This document shows positions 19,325 through 28,328 of a DNA stretch of 64,000 nucleotides, piece by piece. The DNA lies in assembly GCF_014596975.1 (NCBI RefSeq), contig NZ_JACVXD010000001.1:554928-618927 (forward strand), given 5' to 3'. Position 1 is the first letter of the stretch, and each line of letters begins with the position of its first letter. The notes beneath the pieces were generated by a model that was given only the letters and a program-made list of their open reading frames with translations, was not told where the DNA came from and did no database searches. The DNA comes from Aestuariibaculum marinum (GTDB lineage: Bacteria; Bacteroidota; Bacteroidia; Flavobacteriales; Flavobacteriaceae). Made by a program: the position numbers and the translations under genes.

Positions 19325-19495
19325 AAAAAGCCCACACCAGTATAAAGTTTTGTATAAACTCCTTAAAAACAAGTTTAGGGCTAACAAGCTGATCAAGGGT
19401 CTGCTCAAGGCAGCATGCTTTAACAGCTTAAACTCACCCTTTTTAAAGAATTAACGTTGAGTTTATCAAAAAAAATCACTAATGCAGGCAGTATT
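19325..19495 (-). ncRNA. ssrS: 6S RNA candidate between zapA and rny
   Basis: The minus-strand transcript folds into one long interrupted hairpin of about 170 nt. The outer stem pairs 19478-19489 with 19330-19341 over 12 bp (GCCTGCATTAGT with ACTGGTGTGGGC, four G-U pairs). Inside it, ATAAACTC at 19459-19466 pairs with GAGTTTAT at 19354-19361, and CTTTAAAAA near 19440-19448 with TTTTTAAGG near 19361-19369. AAGCTG/CAGCTT closes an apical part. The 3' strand of the outer stem is followed by TTTTTTATA, giving a built-in terminator. A rod with an internal bubble, this length, and the position beside zapA all match 6S RNA, the regulator of housekeeping RNA polymerase. Identification is by structure and context only. 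Confidence 0.65.
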
Positions 19496-19517
19496 TTTAA
19501 CTTATTTTAAAGAACGT

Positions 19518-19811
19518 TTAAGAGACTAAATAAGATTGAAGTAAATCGTTTAATGCATTTAATTTATCTTCCACATGTTCGTTTACATGTTCCTTATCGA
19601 TAGACTTCTGCTCGACCTGAGCCGCAAACTGTAAAGCACACATCGCTAATACATCTTGCTTATCCCGAACAGAATAACTTTGCTCAAATTGCTTAATCAT
19701 TGTCTCGATGTTTTTAGCTGCTTTACGCAATCCTTCTTCTTGACTCGGGTCAATATTTAAAGGATATACCCTGTTTGCTATAGATAGCTTTATTTTAAGC
19801 TTGTCTGACAT
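19518..19811 (-). CDS. zapA: Cell division protein ZapA
   Basis: ZapA (97 aa) bundles FtsZ filaments at midcell. The N-terminal beta-hairpin head (LKIKLSIANRVYPLNIDPSQEEGLRKAAKNI is the family pattern over about residues 4-35) is followed by a helix that dimerises as a coiled coil and contains DVLAMCALQFAAQ. Length is normal. It lies 15 bp behind a coiled-coil gene and ahead of the 6S-like RNA and rny. Confidence 0.9.
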   Translation of the reverse strand: MSDKLKIKLSIANRVYPLNIDPSQEEGLRKAAKNIETMIKQFEQSYSVRDKQDVLAMCALQFAAQVEQKSIDKEHVNEHVEDKLNALNDLLQSYLVS

Positions 19812-19826
19812 TGATTTGTTTTATCT

Positions 19827-20117
19827 TTAATCTGAGAGTTGCGCAATACAATGATCTATATCTCGAATTAAAGCATTTATTTTAAGCTTAGTTTCTCTTT
19901 TACTTTCGTCACTGCCAAGTATTGTATTTGCCATTCTAAGCGCTTCGTATTTTTCTTCCCAATTTGTGATATGTTCTTTTTGGGCCGAAATTTCTTGTCT
20001 TGAAGCTATCAATTCTTCTTTCAGCTTCGAGTTTTCAAGCTTTAAACGCTCTAATCTATGTAATACTTTGCTAATTTTGCTTTCTAAAGAATCTACAATA
20101 TCTTCAATATTACCCAT
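19827..20117 (-). CDS. Coiled-coil protein upstream of zapA
   Basis: A 96 aa, almost entirely helical protein with heptad spacing (SLESKISKVLHRLERLKLEN onwards) and a C-terminal helix (INALIRDIDHCIAQLSD). It is regularly found before zapA in Bacteroidota and resembles ZapB in size and coiled-coil nature, so a role in the division ring is inferred, not shown. The ATG at 20117 is preferred; the frame extends two codons to a TTG. Confidence 0.75.
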   Translation of the reverse strand: MGNIEDIVDSLESKISKVLHRLERLKLENSKLKEELIASRQEISAQKEHITNWEEKYEALRMANTILGSDESKRETKLKINALIRDIDHCIAQLSD

Positions 20118-20141
20118 TTGCAAATTTCAATACTTATTACA

Positions 20142-20149
20142 CAAAGTTA
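20142..20149 (-). promoter_or_regulatory. -7 box of the coiled-coil/zapA/rny cluster
   Basis: The minus strand reads TAACTTTG, a TAnnTTTG match, 25 bp ahead of the ATG at 20117. It could drive the whole cluster down to rny. Confidence 0.5.
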
Positions 20150-20241
20150 ACATACCTTAGTATAAATAACAATTGTTTTTTAATAAAATTTGAAAATTCT
20201 CGTTATTACTCTAAATCAACAAAATGGGTCGATTTTTCTTT

Positions 20242-20249
20242 TATTTTTG
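20242..20249 (+). promoter_or_regulatory. -7 box of the M23 peptidase gene
   Basis: TATTTTTG followed by CAG, 43 bp before the ATG at 20293; matches TAnnTTTG. Confidence 0.5.
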
Positions 20250-20292
20250 CAGTATAACATCAAATTAACAATTTAGCAACACCTACTTTTTT

Positions 20293-21978
20293 ATGCGATT
20301 AGTCCTATTTCTACTTACAACTTTTTCTTTAATTTCTCAGGCTCAAAATATGTACCCTCAAGATTATTTTGGAGATCCTCTTGAAGTGCCTTTAATACTT
20401 TCCGGAACCTTTGCCGAGCTGCGCTCCAATCATTTTCATTCAGGATTAGATATTAAAACGCAACAACGAGAAGGATTAAGGGTTCTTGCTTCTGCTGAGG
20501 GGTTTGTGAGTCGCATTAAAATTTCTCATTACGGCTACGGAAAAGCACTGTATATAACCCACCCTAACGGATACACTACAGTTTATGCGCATTTACAAAA
20601 ATTTGCTCCAGAAATTGAAGCCTACATTAAAAAGCGTCAGTACGAAGCCGAATCTTATGAGATTGAACTATTCCCCACTGCTAATGAATTAAAACTAAAT
20701 AAAAGCGAGCATATTGCCTATAGCGGAAACACAGGGGGATCAGGCGGTCCTCACTTACATTTCGAAATAAGAAATAAAGAAGAACACCCTTTAAACCCTA
20801 TGCTTTTCGGTATTAATATAGCAGATACAACGAAGCCGACCATAAAATCTATTTATGCCTACGCACTAAACGATTCCTCCTCCGTTAATAATTCAACTGA
20901 AAAACAAAAAATAAGATTGATTCCTCTAGCTTCGGGAGATTACAATACCGAAAACATTGAAGCTTATGGGGTGATTGGAATTGGAGTGGAAACTAACGAC
21001 AGACAAAACTTAGCCGCTAACTCTAACGGGGTTTATCAAATCCAATCCTTTTTAAACGGTAATCAAAATTTTGAAATTAATTTTCAATCTTTCTCCTTTA
21101 ATGAAACCAGAAATATTAATCAGCTCATAGATTACGAACACTACACTTCAACAAAGCATCGTATTCAGAAACTATTTAACCATAATAATACGTTGAGTTT
21201 ATACAATTCTGAATTCTATAACGGAAATCTGGTTATTAAAGACAGCACCAACTCAATTTATAAAATTCGAGTGGTCGATTTTGAAAATAATGATGCCTGG
21301 GTGACGATTAACATTAAAGGAAATAAAACTTCTACTAAAAAAGCAGAAGAAAAAACACCATATTATATATACGCAAACCAAAGCACCGATTTAAAATCCG
21401 GAAACGTAGCTGTTCATTTTTATCCTAACACATTTTACGAAGATTTCTATATGGATTTTAATGTGCAAAATGATACGTTAACGCTTCATGATGATATCAT
21501 GCCTACAAAGAATAATTTCAACATCAATTTTAATGTGAGTCATTTTAATGATGAAGATAAAGACAAATTGTTTGTTTCAAGATTAGTGGGACGAAACAAA
21601 AATTACCCACTTTATACTAGCACCAAACGCGAAGGCGATACTTTAATTGCCAGTACCAAGTATTTAGGTTCTTATACCTTGACAGCAGATACGGTAAAAC
21701 CGAGTATTACCCCAAAAAACTTTAGAGATGAACAGTGGATAAGCAATTACCGGTTTTTAAAGGTTACAATTGATGATTCCGGATCAGGGATTTCAAACTA
21801 CAGAGCGACAATTAACGGCAAATGGATTTTAATGGAGTATGATTATAAGACAAAAACACTTACTTTCGATTTTAACGATCATATTTCTACCGAAACAAAA
21901 AATAATTTCAAACTTATAGTTACCGATAATGTTGGAAATAGTTCTACATTTGAATCTGTATTCTATAGAAAAAAATAA
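20293..21978 (+). CDS. M23 family (LytM-like) metallopeptidase
   Basis: A 561 aa exported protein with signal peptide (MRLVLFLLTTFSLISQAQ). The N-terminal third is an M23 peptidase domain: H49 and D53 (HSGLD) and H154/H156 (PHLHFE) supply the zinc site, so it should be an active peptidoglycan endopeptidase. The remaining 380 residues are beta-rich and end in an Ig-like fold (VTDNVGNSSTFES) probably used for envelope attachment. A TonB-dependent receptor gene follows after 7 bp, so the two are likely co-transcribed. Confidence 0.9.
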   Translation: MRLVLFLLTTFSLISQAQNMYPQDYFGDPLEVPLILSGTFAELRSNHFHSGLDIKTQQREGLRVLASAEGFVSRIKISHYGYGKALYITHPNGYTTVYAHLQKFAPEIEAYIKKRQYEAESYEIELFPTANELKLNKSEHIAYSGNTGGSGGPHLHFEIRNKEEHPLNPMLFGINIADTTKPTIKSIYAYALNDSSSVNNSTEKQKIRLIPLASGDYNTENIEAYGVIGIGVETNDRQNLAANSNGVYQIQSFLNGNQNFEINFQSFSFNETRNINQLIDYEHYTSTKHRIQKLFNHNNTLSLYNSEFYNGNLVIKDSTNSIYKIRVVDFENNDAWVTINIKGNKTSTKKAEEKTPYYIYANQSTDLKSGNVAVHFYPNTFYEDFYMDFNVQNDTLTLHDDIMPTKNNFNINFNVSHFNDEDKDKLFVSRLVGRNKNYPLYTSTKREGDTLIASTKYLGSYTLTADTVKPSITPKNFRDEQWISNYRFLKVTIDDSGSGISNYRATINGKWILMEYDYKTKTLTFDFNDHISTETKNNFKLIVTDNVGNSSTFESVFYRKK

Positions 21979-21985
21979 ATAACTT

Positions 21986-24445
21986 TTGAAAAGCAGATTT
22001 CACGTTTTAACCTTATTATTTTTTGCAATATCCTTAACCGGTATATCTCAAACAGCAACTATAAAAGGCATTATTCTAGACGATAACAACTCCCCTGTTC
22101 CAAACGTAAATATTAAATGGAACACTAGCGGAACTACAACAAACAATAATGGATTCTATAGTTTTAATATTCCGGCTAATCAAGATATTTCGGTTGAATT
22201 CACTCACCTATCCTATAAAAGAATAGCAAGTATTTTCAATCTTAAAAATGGAGAGGTTTTAGAGTTTAATCCTGTTATGAATACGGCTACAGAGCAGATT
22301 GCAACGGTAGTTATTAATAATACAAGCCAAAGAGAAGTTGAGGGCATTATCACGTTAAAACCAGAAACTATTAGAAAAATCCCTGGAGCCAATGCTGGTG
22401 TAGAAAATTTACTTTTAACACTTCCGGGTGTTAGTAATAACAATGAACTGAGTACCCAATACTCTGTACGAGGTGGGAACTACGATGAAAATCTGGTTTA
22501 TGTAAACGGTATTGAAGTCTACAGGCCCTTTTTAATTCGCTCTGGCCAACAGGAAGGATTGAGTTTTGTTAATACCGATTTGACGCAAAACGTCGATTTC
22601 TCTGCCGGAGGTTTTCAAGCTAAATATGGAGATAAATTATCATCTGTTCTTGACATCACGTATAAAACACCGTACCAATTTGAAGTTAATGGCGATTTAA
22701 GTTTACTTGGCGGAAGTGTATCTGTTGAAGGCATAAGTAAAGATTCTAAATTTACAGGTATTGCCGGTGTGCGATATCGCGATAACAGCTTGCTGGTAGA
22801 TGCTAAGGAAACCGAAACAAATTACCAGCCCTCTTTTGCCGATATTCAAACGTATTTAACGTATAAGTTTTCGAATAAATTTCATTTGAGCTTTTTAGGA
22901 AACGCTTCTATAAACAAATACAATTACCAACCGGAAACGCGACAAACCAACTTCGGAACCTTCAGCGATCCCATAGCGCTTTTGGTATTTTATGAAGGTC
23001 AGGAAAAAGATCAATATCGCACCTTTTTCGGCGCTTTTAAAGGAACGTATTTTGCAAACGACAACCTGAATTTAAAATTACTAGCCTCAACTTACCATAC
23101 TACCGAGGAAGAGTATTTTGATATTCTGGCACAATACAGATTAGGAGAAGTTAATACCGATATTGGTGGCGAAAATTTAGGTGATGTTGAATACAGCCGT
23201 GGTATAGGAAGCCAATTAAACCACGGTCGAAATGACCTAGATGCTTTAATAAGCAACTTTGAACACAAAGGTGATTATAAGATTGATGACAACCGTTTTG
23301 AATGGTCTGTAAAATATACCCATGAAGATATTCGCGACCGATTAATCGAATGGGAAGTTATCGATTCGGCAGGATTTTCTATTCGTCCTCCAAAACTTTC
23401 TCCAAACGAACAACCTTATGTCGCTTATTCTGGTCCGTTAGAAGCTTTTCAGAATGTACGAAGCATAAACAAAACCCAAATAGACCGTATACAGGCGTAT
23501 TTACAATGGAGTAAACGCAGTACTATTGGGTCGAGTGATGTCTGGTATAATGCCGGAGTTCGAGCACACAACTGGTCGGTTAATGGTATGGGTATTGAAA
23601 AATCAAATCAAACGGTTTTTAGCCCAAGAGCTCAGTTTGCGATTAAACCAGACTGGAATAAAGACATGTTATTTAGGGTAGCAACTGGTCTCTATTATCA
23701 GCCGCCTTTTTACAGAGAACTTCGTGATGCCAACGGACTAGTTCAGCCTAATGTTAAAGCACAACAATCCTATCATATTGTTCTAGGAAATGATTACAGT
23801 TTTAAAATGTGGGACAGACCTTTTAAACTGACTTCCGAAGCTTATTATAAACACCTTAATGATGTAAACCCATACACCATTGAGAACGTTCGTATTCGCT
23901 ACCGAGCATCTAACAATGCCAAAGCATACGCTTACGGACTAGATATGCGTTTAAACGGGGAGTTTGTACCTGGTACTGAATCGTGGTTTAGTTTCGGGTA
24001 TCTAAAAACCGAAGAAAACATTGATGATCGTGGCTATATTGCCAGGCCAACCGATCAAAGATTAAAATTCGCTGCCTTGTTTCAAGACTACGTACCTAAT
24101 GTTCCTAATTTAAAAGTGTATTTGAATTTAGTATATAATACCGGATTGCCGGGAGGCTCTCCAAGTTATGCTGATGTTTACGAATATCAAACCCGATTAC
24201 CAGATTACAAACGCGCCGATTTAGGTTTACAATTTGTTCTGGTAGATGCCAACAAACAATTTAACAGTGGCTGGAAAAAACCATTTAAGGCTTTATCTTT
24301 TGGTTTCGAAATTTACAACATATTCGATGTACAAAACTCCATCACCAACACCTGGGTACGCGATGTATACACCAAAAGACAATATGGCATTCCGAATTAT
24401 TTAACGCCGAGAGTATTTAATGTTAGAACAACTATGAAGTTTTAA
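21986..24445 (+). CDS. TonB-dependent receptor with carboxypeptidase-regulatory-like domain
   Basis: An 819 aa outer-membrane receptor. A signal peptide (LTLLFFAISLTGISQ) leads into a CarboxypepD_reg-like domain (about 22-105, TATIKGIILDDNNSPVPNV), then a plug (about 120-230, including YSVRGGNYDENLVYVNGIEVY) and a 22-strand barrel to the C-terminal FNVRTTMKF. This is the SusC/FecA-like design of Bacteroidota. There is no SusD partner, so it is not a standard polysaccharide locus and the ligand is unknown. Translation starts at TTG (21986), 7 bp after the peptidase stop; no ATG fits the signal peptide. Confidence 0.92.
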   Translation: MKSRFHVLTLLFFAISLTGISQTATIKGIILDDNNSPVPNVNIKWNTSGTTTNNNGFYSFNIPANQDISVEFTHLSYKRIASIFNLKNGEVLEFNPVMNTATEQIATVVINNTSQREVEGIITLKPETIRKIPGANAGVENLLLTLPGVSNNNELSTQYSVRGGNYDENLVYVNGIEVYRPFLIRSGQQEGLSFVNTDLTQNVDFSAGGFQAKYGDKLSSVLDITYKTPYQFEVNGDLSLLGGSVSVEGISKDSKFTGIAGVRYRDNSLLVDAKETETNYQPSFADIQTYLTYKFSNKFHLSFLGNASINKYNYQPETRQTNFGTFSDPIALLVFYEGQEKDQYRTFFGAFKGTYFANDNLNLKLLASTYHTTEEEYFDILAQYRLGEVNTDIGGENLGDVEYSRGIGSQLNHGRNDLDALISNFEHKGDYKIDDNRFEWSVKYTHEDIRDRLIEWEVIDSAGFSIRPPKLSPNEQPYVAYSGPLEAFQNVRSINKTQIDRIQAYLQWSKRSTIGSSDVWYNAGVRAHNWSVNGMGIEKSNQTVFSPRAQFAIKPDWNKDMLFRVATGLYYQPPFYRELRDANGLVQPNVKAQQSYHIVLGNDYSFKMWDRPFKLTSEAYYKHLNDVNPYTIENVRIRYRASNNAKAYAYGLDMRLNGEFVPGTESWFSFGYLKTEENIDDRGYIARPTDQRLKFAALFQDYVPNVPNLKVYLNLVYNTGLPGGSPSYADVYEYQTRLPDYKRADLGLQFVLVDANKQFNSGWKKPFKALSFGFEIYNIFDVQNSITNTWVRDVYTKRQYGIPNYLTPRVFNVRTTMKF

Positions 24446-24477
24446 CCTATTAGGTAAAACTCCTGAAAATTATTCTA

Positions 24478-25620
24478 TTATTTGGAAAGCGTTTTTAAAA
24501 CATCGACCACATAATCGATTTCTTCTTTTGTATTGAAAACACTAAAAGAAAAGCGTAATGCAGGCTTTTGCAAATCTTCAGCATTTAAAATTTCAGAAAG
24601 TACATGCGATTTTTGGCTACTTCCACTTTGGCAGGCACTCCCTCTGGAACAAGCTATACCTTTTAAATCCAGTTGAAATAAAATCATAGACGCATCAACC
24701 TTCGAACTTGGTAAACGTAAATTTAACATGGTATTGGTGCTTTGTTCTAAATCGCCAGATTGCCCATTAAACTTAATATCAGAGATGCCTTTTAATAGTT
24801 CTTCTTTAAAGTAAGCTTTTAAATCCCGTAAGTAACTTTGCTCTGTTTCTAAATTATCGCAAGACAATTTTAAAGCCTTCTCCATACCTACTATATTATG
24901 AACACTTTCGGTGCCTGCACGTAAACCTCGCTCCTGCTCGCCTCCAAAAATTAATGGATGTAAACCTGAATCCTTTCGCACATATACAAACCCAATCCCT
25001 TTTGGTCCATGAAATTTATGTGCCGAAGCTGCCAAAAAATCAACTTTAATTTCTTCTAAATTTAATTGATAATGACCTACAGACTGCACAGCATCACTAT
25101 GAAATAAAGCGTCGTATTTTAGGCACAAATCTGAAACTTGCTTAATATCTAAAATATTACCAATCTCATTATTTATATGCATCAAACTCACCAGAGTTTT
25201 GCTTTCAACATCTAACAAAGTTTCTAAATGCAGGTAATCAACATCTCCGTTTTCATCAAGGTTTACATAACTCACCTGTATTTCATACTCCCTTTTTAGT
25301 GCTTCAACAGTATGTAAAACAGCATGATGCTCTATTTTTGAAGTAATAATATGAGTTACTTTTAAATCGCGAACCGCCGACCTTAAAATTAAATTATCGG
25401 CCTCGGTGCCTCCCGAAGTAAATACAATCTCACCAGCCGAACAGTTTAAATACCCCGCTATGGTCTTTCTTGACTTCTCTAAAAGCACTTTAGCTGAGCG
25501 ACCAAAACTATGTGAAGATGATGCATTTCCGTAGTTTGTTTTCATTACTTCAGAAATCACATCTACAACTTCGCTCCTAATTGGCGTTGTTGCTGCATTA
25601 TCAAAATAAACCTGTTGCAT
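24478..25620 (-). CDS. Cysteine desulfurase (NifS/IscS family)
   Basis: A PLP enzyme of 380 aa that takes sulfur from cysteine for Fe-S clusters and thiolated molecules. It starts VYFDNAATTPIR. The PLP lysine lies in SAHKFHGPKG and the persulfide cysteine is C330 in GSACQSGSS within a flexible loop. The loop and sequence are NifS/IscS (group I). There is no iscU or suf neighbour. The start MQQVYFDN is chosen because a -7 box at 25638-25645 would begin transcription downstream of the earlier in-frame ATGs. Confidence 0.92.
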   Translation of the reverse strand: MQQVYFDNAATTPIRSEVVDVISEVMKTNYGNASSSHSFGRSAKVLLEKSRKTIAGYLNCSAGEIVFTSGGTEADNLILRSAVRDLKVTHIITSKIEHHAVLHTVEALKREYEIQVSYVNLDENGDVDYLHLETLLDVESKTLVSLMHINNEIGNILDIKQVSDLCLKYDALFHSDAVQSVGHYQLNLEEIKVDFLAASAHKFHGPKGIGFVYVRKDSGLHPLIFGGEQERGLRAGTESVHNIVGMEKALKLSCDNLETEQSYLRDLKAYFKEELLKGISDIKFNGQSGDLEQSTNTMLNLRLPSSKVDASMILFQLDLKGIACSRGSACQSGSSQKSHVLSEILNAEDLQKPALRFSFSVFNTKEEIDYVVDVLKTLSK

Positions 25621-25637
25621 AATTGTATTTTTCATCA

Positions 25638-25645
25638 CAAAATTA
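25638..25645 (-). promoter_or_regulatory. -7 box of the cysteine desulfurase gene
   Basis: The minus strand reads TAATTTTG, a TAnnTTTG match, 18 bp ahead of the ATG at 25620. It overlaps the longest possible start codon and so decides the start. Confidence 0.5.
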
Positions 25646-25695
25646 CTTAGAATAAAATTATTGACAATATGCTACGTTATAAAATACAATTCGTT

Positions 25696-25703
25696 TATTT
25701 TTG
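25696..25703 (+). promoter_or_regulatory. -7 box of the type-3 repeat lipoprotein gene
   Basis: TATTTTTG followed by CCTT, 18 bp before the ATG at 25722. Confidence 0.5.
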
Positions 25704-25721
25704 CCTTAAAACCCAAATAGA

Positions 25722-26654
25722 ATGCGTAAAATATTTTTTGCTTTAACTACCCTAAGTTTATTAACCTATTCGGCTTGTGATGATGGTGACGTACTTGATG
25801 TCGAATTCGACTTTGATGATGAATTTTCGGTATGTACAGGAACAAATGGCTTAGTATTCTACAAAACAAAAAACGATCCTTCTGAATCTTTATCAGTTAG
25901 AATTTCTGAAATAAACAGCCTTAGTGAAATTTTAGCTGTTGGAGACGATAACATTTTCGCAGACACCTTAAGTTTATCGGCTACAAATACCTTCAACTAC
26001 AGAACATACAGTAACACTTCTTTGCCAAGTGATTTGTTTTGTAACGACATTCCAAATTCTGAAGTAAGAATTTTAGAGGACTATGAAGCGACCAGCGGTT
26101 ATGTTATTATCAGAACTGAATTGACAGAAGATGATAACGACGGAATCCCTGCTATACTTGAAGATAGGAATGGTAACGGCGATTTAACAGATGATGACAC
26201 CGATAATGATGGCATTCCTAATTATTTAGATGCCGATGATGATGGTGATAATATTTTAACAAAAGATGAAAACCCAGACCCTAATGGGGATAACAATTTA
26301 GATGATGCGCAAGACACCGATGGAGATGGTATTCCGGACTATTTAGATAATGATGATGATGGTGACGGTGTTTTAACGCGTGATGAGGAGAACGAATCGC
26401 AAGACAATAACCCTGCTAACGATATTACTAACCCTGATGCGGGACCAGATTACCTTAATCCTGAAGTAAATACAACTGTGTCTGCTACCTCATACAGAGC
26501 TCACAATATTACCAAAGCATACAAAGTAACCTTAACCGTTTACGATATAGATTTAAGAGTCATTTCTTTTGACGTTTTAGAGTTTGGAACTTTAGATGAT
26601 TCTGAAATTAGTAACAGTTTAAAATCAGAAACCTTATCGCCTGTATTTAATTAA
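25722..26654 (+). CDS. Lipoprotein with thrombospondin type-3 calcium-binding repeats
   Basis: A 310 aa surface lipoprotein: the signal peptide ends in the lipobox YSAC. Residues about 135-245 hold repeated D-x-D-x-D-G-x-x-D motifs ([36 protein letters not shown]), the type-3 thrombospondin/calcium-binding pattern found in Bacteroidota surface proteins. The flanking N- and C-terminal regions are beta-rich and unrecognised. It ends 4 bp into the convergent Smr-domain gene. Function is unknown; calcium-stabilised cell-surface role inferred. Confidence 0.8.
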   Translation: MRKIFFALTTLSLLTYSACDDGDVLDVEFDFDDEFSVCTGTNGLVFYKTKNDPSESLSVRISEINSLSEILAVGDDNIFADTLSLSATNTFNYRTYSNTSLPSDLFCNDIPNSEVRILEDYEATSGYVIIRTELTEDDNDGIPAILEDRNGNGDLTDDDTDNDGIPNYLDADDDGDNILTKDENPDPNGDNNLDDAQDTDGDGIPDYLDNDDDGDGVLTRDEENESQDNNPANDITNPDAGPDYLNPEVNTTVSATSYRAHNITKAYKVTLTVYDIDLRVISFDVLEFGTLDDSEISNSLKSETLSPVFN

Positions 26655-27214
26655 TCAGGCGTATTTTGGTAAATATAAACCTCGGTAGCACCTAAACCGT
26701 ATTTTTGATAATTGGCATCATAGAATCTCACGTTGTTATAGCGACCAAACAAGTATTCTAATTCGGTTCTTAAAACACCTTCTCCAACACCGTGAATGAA
26801 TACGATTTTCTGAATACGCTTATTAATCGCGAATTCCAGTTGTCGTCGGGCGGTATCTAATTGCAAGGTTAACATATCGTAATTACTCATACCTCTTGAT
26901 GATTTCACCAACTGATGAATATGCAGATCGACTTCCATAGTTGGCTCATAACGATCTTTTGCACGTTTCTTAGGTTGTTGAGTTCGTTTTTTCGAAGCTT
27001 CCTTTTCCTGAATTGCCTGACCAATACCTACAGAAGACGATAACGTTTCCTTTATCGACTTGCTGGATGTTGTCTTGACCAATTCGTCAGCTTGAAAACG
27101 CAACAAAAACCCATCGTCTGTTTCAATTGAAATGGTATTGCCCTCAACCTGCTTTACCACACCAGACATATCCTCATCTAAAACCAAAACTGTATCCCCT
27201 ACCTTAAACGACAT
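26651..27214 (-). CDS. Smr domain-containing protein
   Basis: A 187 aa protein. The N-terminal 50 residues ([19 protein letters not shown]) form a small beta-barrel-like domain of the kind found in MutS2-related proteins. A basic linker (about 70-90, [14 protein letters not shown]) precedes a C-terminal Smr domain (about 95-185) with VDLHIHQL and the nuclease loop [13 protein letters not shown]. Smr domains have nicking or RNA endonuclease activity. There is no MutS ATPase domain, so it is a stand-alone Smr protein of unknown target. Confidence 0.85.
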   Translation of the reverse strand: MSFKVGDTVLVLDEDMSGVVKQVEGNTISIETDDGFLLRFQADELVKTTSSKSIKETLSSSVGIGQAIQEKEASKKRTQQPKKRAKDRYEPTMEVDLHIHQLVKSSRGMSNYDMLTLQLDTARRQLEFAINKRIQKIVFIHGVGEGVLRTELEYLFGRYNNVRFYDANYQKYGLGATEVYIYQNTPD

Positions 27215-27219
27215 GCTTT

Positions 27220-27411
27220 TTAGTTTTCGTTATCTTCTGTATACTCTTCCTCACTGTTTTTACTTGGAATAGTTTTAGATATCCTGTAAACACCGGTCAT
27301 TAAAATGATAATTCCTGCTATTAAAACATACTGATTTTGTTCTTCTCCTGCCTTCGAATATATGGCCACAATGGCTCCTAAAACAATCAGTATATAATTT
27401 ATGTATTTCAT
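27220..27411 (-). CDS. Small two-helix membrane protein
   Basis: A 63 aa protein with two hydrophobic helices (YINYILIVLGAIVAIY and YVLIAGIIILMTGVYRI) and an acidic tail (SEEEYTEDNEN). It precedes the Smr gene by 5 bp and is likely translated from the same mRNA. No family name is recognised. Confidence 0.7.
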   Translation of the reverse strand: MKYINYILIVLGAIVAIYSKAGEEQNQYVLIAGIIILMTGVYRISKTIPSKNSEEEYTEDNEN

Positions 27412-27476
27412 TATTTAAAACAACTTTTAGTTAAGTTCTAATTTTTTAAAGAGTTCAATAAACTTATTATTTTCTG

Positions 27477-27484
27477 CAAAATTA
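27477..27484 (-). promoter_or_regulatory. -7 box of the small membrane protein/Smr operon
   Basis: The minus strand reads TAATTTTG, a TAnnTTTG match, 66 bp ahead of the ATG. Confidence 0.45.
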
Positions 27485-27629
27485 CATTAAAAATTTGGAG
27501 AGCAATCCTTCATTTCGCAAATAAGCTACCTTACTTTTAAGTATCAATTGCTAGTGAAAGAAAATCAATTATTTAGCAATATTTTCTGATAAACAGGAAG
27601 AATTAACTTTAAAGAACCTTTTATTTTTA

Positions 27630-27637
27630 TAAATTTG
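27630..27637 (+). promoter_or_regulatory. -7 box of the DUF2752 gene
   Basis: TAAATTTG matches TAnnTTTG, 20 bp before the ATG at 27658. Confidence 0.5.
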
Positions 27638-27657
27638 GATTATTATAGTTACAAAAT

Positions 27658-27945
27658 ATGCAAGGTTTAGAAGAATACATGTTACCCTGTTTGAATAAGA
27701 AATTGTTCGGTATGGAGTGTATGGGTTGCGGTATGCAACGTTCGCTTTCACTGTTACTTCATGGCGAATTTATTGCCGCATTTAAAATGTATCCTGCTAT
27801 TTATACTTTAATTCCTTTAATGGGGATTATCTTCTTAAATTTTATATTTAAAATTAAATACGCGAATAGAATTATAACTGTTCTTGCTGTTTTGTCTGTA
27901 ATTATAATTATTCTTTCATTCATCATTAAACAAACTTATCATTAA
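27658..27945 (+). CDS. DUF2752 membrane protein
   Basis: A 95 aa protein with the DUF2752 signature: an early cysteine (YMLPCLNK), then GMECMGCGMQRSL, followed by hydrophobic helices (about 43-62 and 68-90). The CxxCGxxR motif suggests a metal or redox site at the membrane surface, but no function is known. It is 13 bp upstream of a CCC-motif membrane protein, a pairing that is common in Flavobacteriia. Confidence 0.85.
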   Translation: MQGLEEYMLPCLNKKLFGMECMGCGMQRSLSLLLHGEFIAAFKMYPAIYTLIPLMGIIFLNFIFKIKYANRIITVLAVLSVIIIILSFIIKQTYH

Positions 27946-27958
27946 TTAAATTTAACTT

Positions 27959-28279
27959 ATGAAAAAACAACTTAACCCTACACTTGTTTATGTATTATCT
28001 ATTTTCGGACTTTTATGCTGCTGTTTTGGCGGTTTAGGGTTTGTATTATCGCTTCCTGCTTTTTTAATTGCTAATAGCAAAGTTAAAAATGCTGAATTAG
28101 CTCCTGATGATTATGAAGGAAATATTAGCGCAATGAAAACTGCAAAAATTGTTGCGTTGGTCATTTTAGTTATCAATATTTTATATTTCGTTACTACCAT
28201 TTACCGTATTGCAACTGTTGGATGGGATGAAATAATGAGACAATCTCAAGAAATCATGGAACAAATCCAAAATCAATAA
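27959..28279 (+). CDS. CCC motif membrane protein
   Basis: A 106 aa protein with two membrane helices (about 9-37 and 62-85). Three adjacent cysteines lie in the first helix (FGLLCCCFGGLGF), which names the family. Function is unknown. Co-transcribed with the DUF2752 gene and ended by a terminator. Confidence 0.85.
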   Translation: MKKQLNPTLVYVLSIFGLLCCCFGGLGFVLSLPAFLIANSKVKNAELAPDDYEGNISAMKTAKIVALVILVINILYFVTTIYRIATVGWDEIMRQSQEIMEQIQNQ

Positions 28280-28290
28280 GATTTAACAAA

Positions 28291-28320
28291 AAAGAGCGAC
28301 CATTTGGTCGCTTTTTTTAT
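28291..28320. terminator. Terminator between the CCC-motif gene and rocD
   Basis: The stem AGCGACC / GGTCGCT over ATTT is flanked by an A-run and followed by seven T residues; bidirectional. Confidence 0.85.
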
Positions 28321-28328
28321 TTCATAAT

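Noticed and set aside
26130..26450. Possible tandem DNA repeat in the type-3 repeat lipoprotein gene
   Set aside because: The repetition is at protein level (DxDxDG motifs); the DNA copies are diverged and explained by the calcium-binding repeats.
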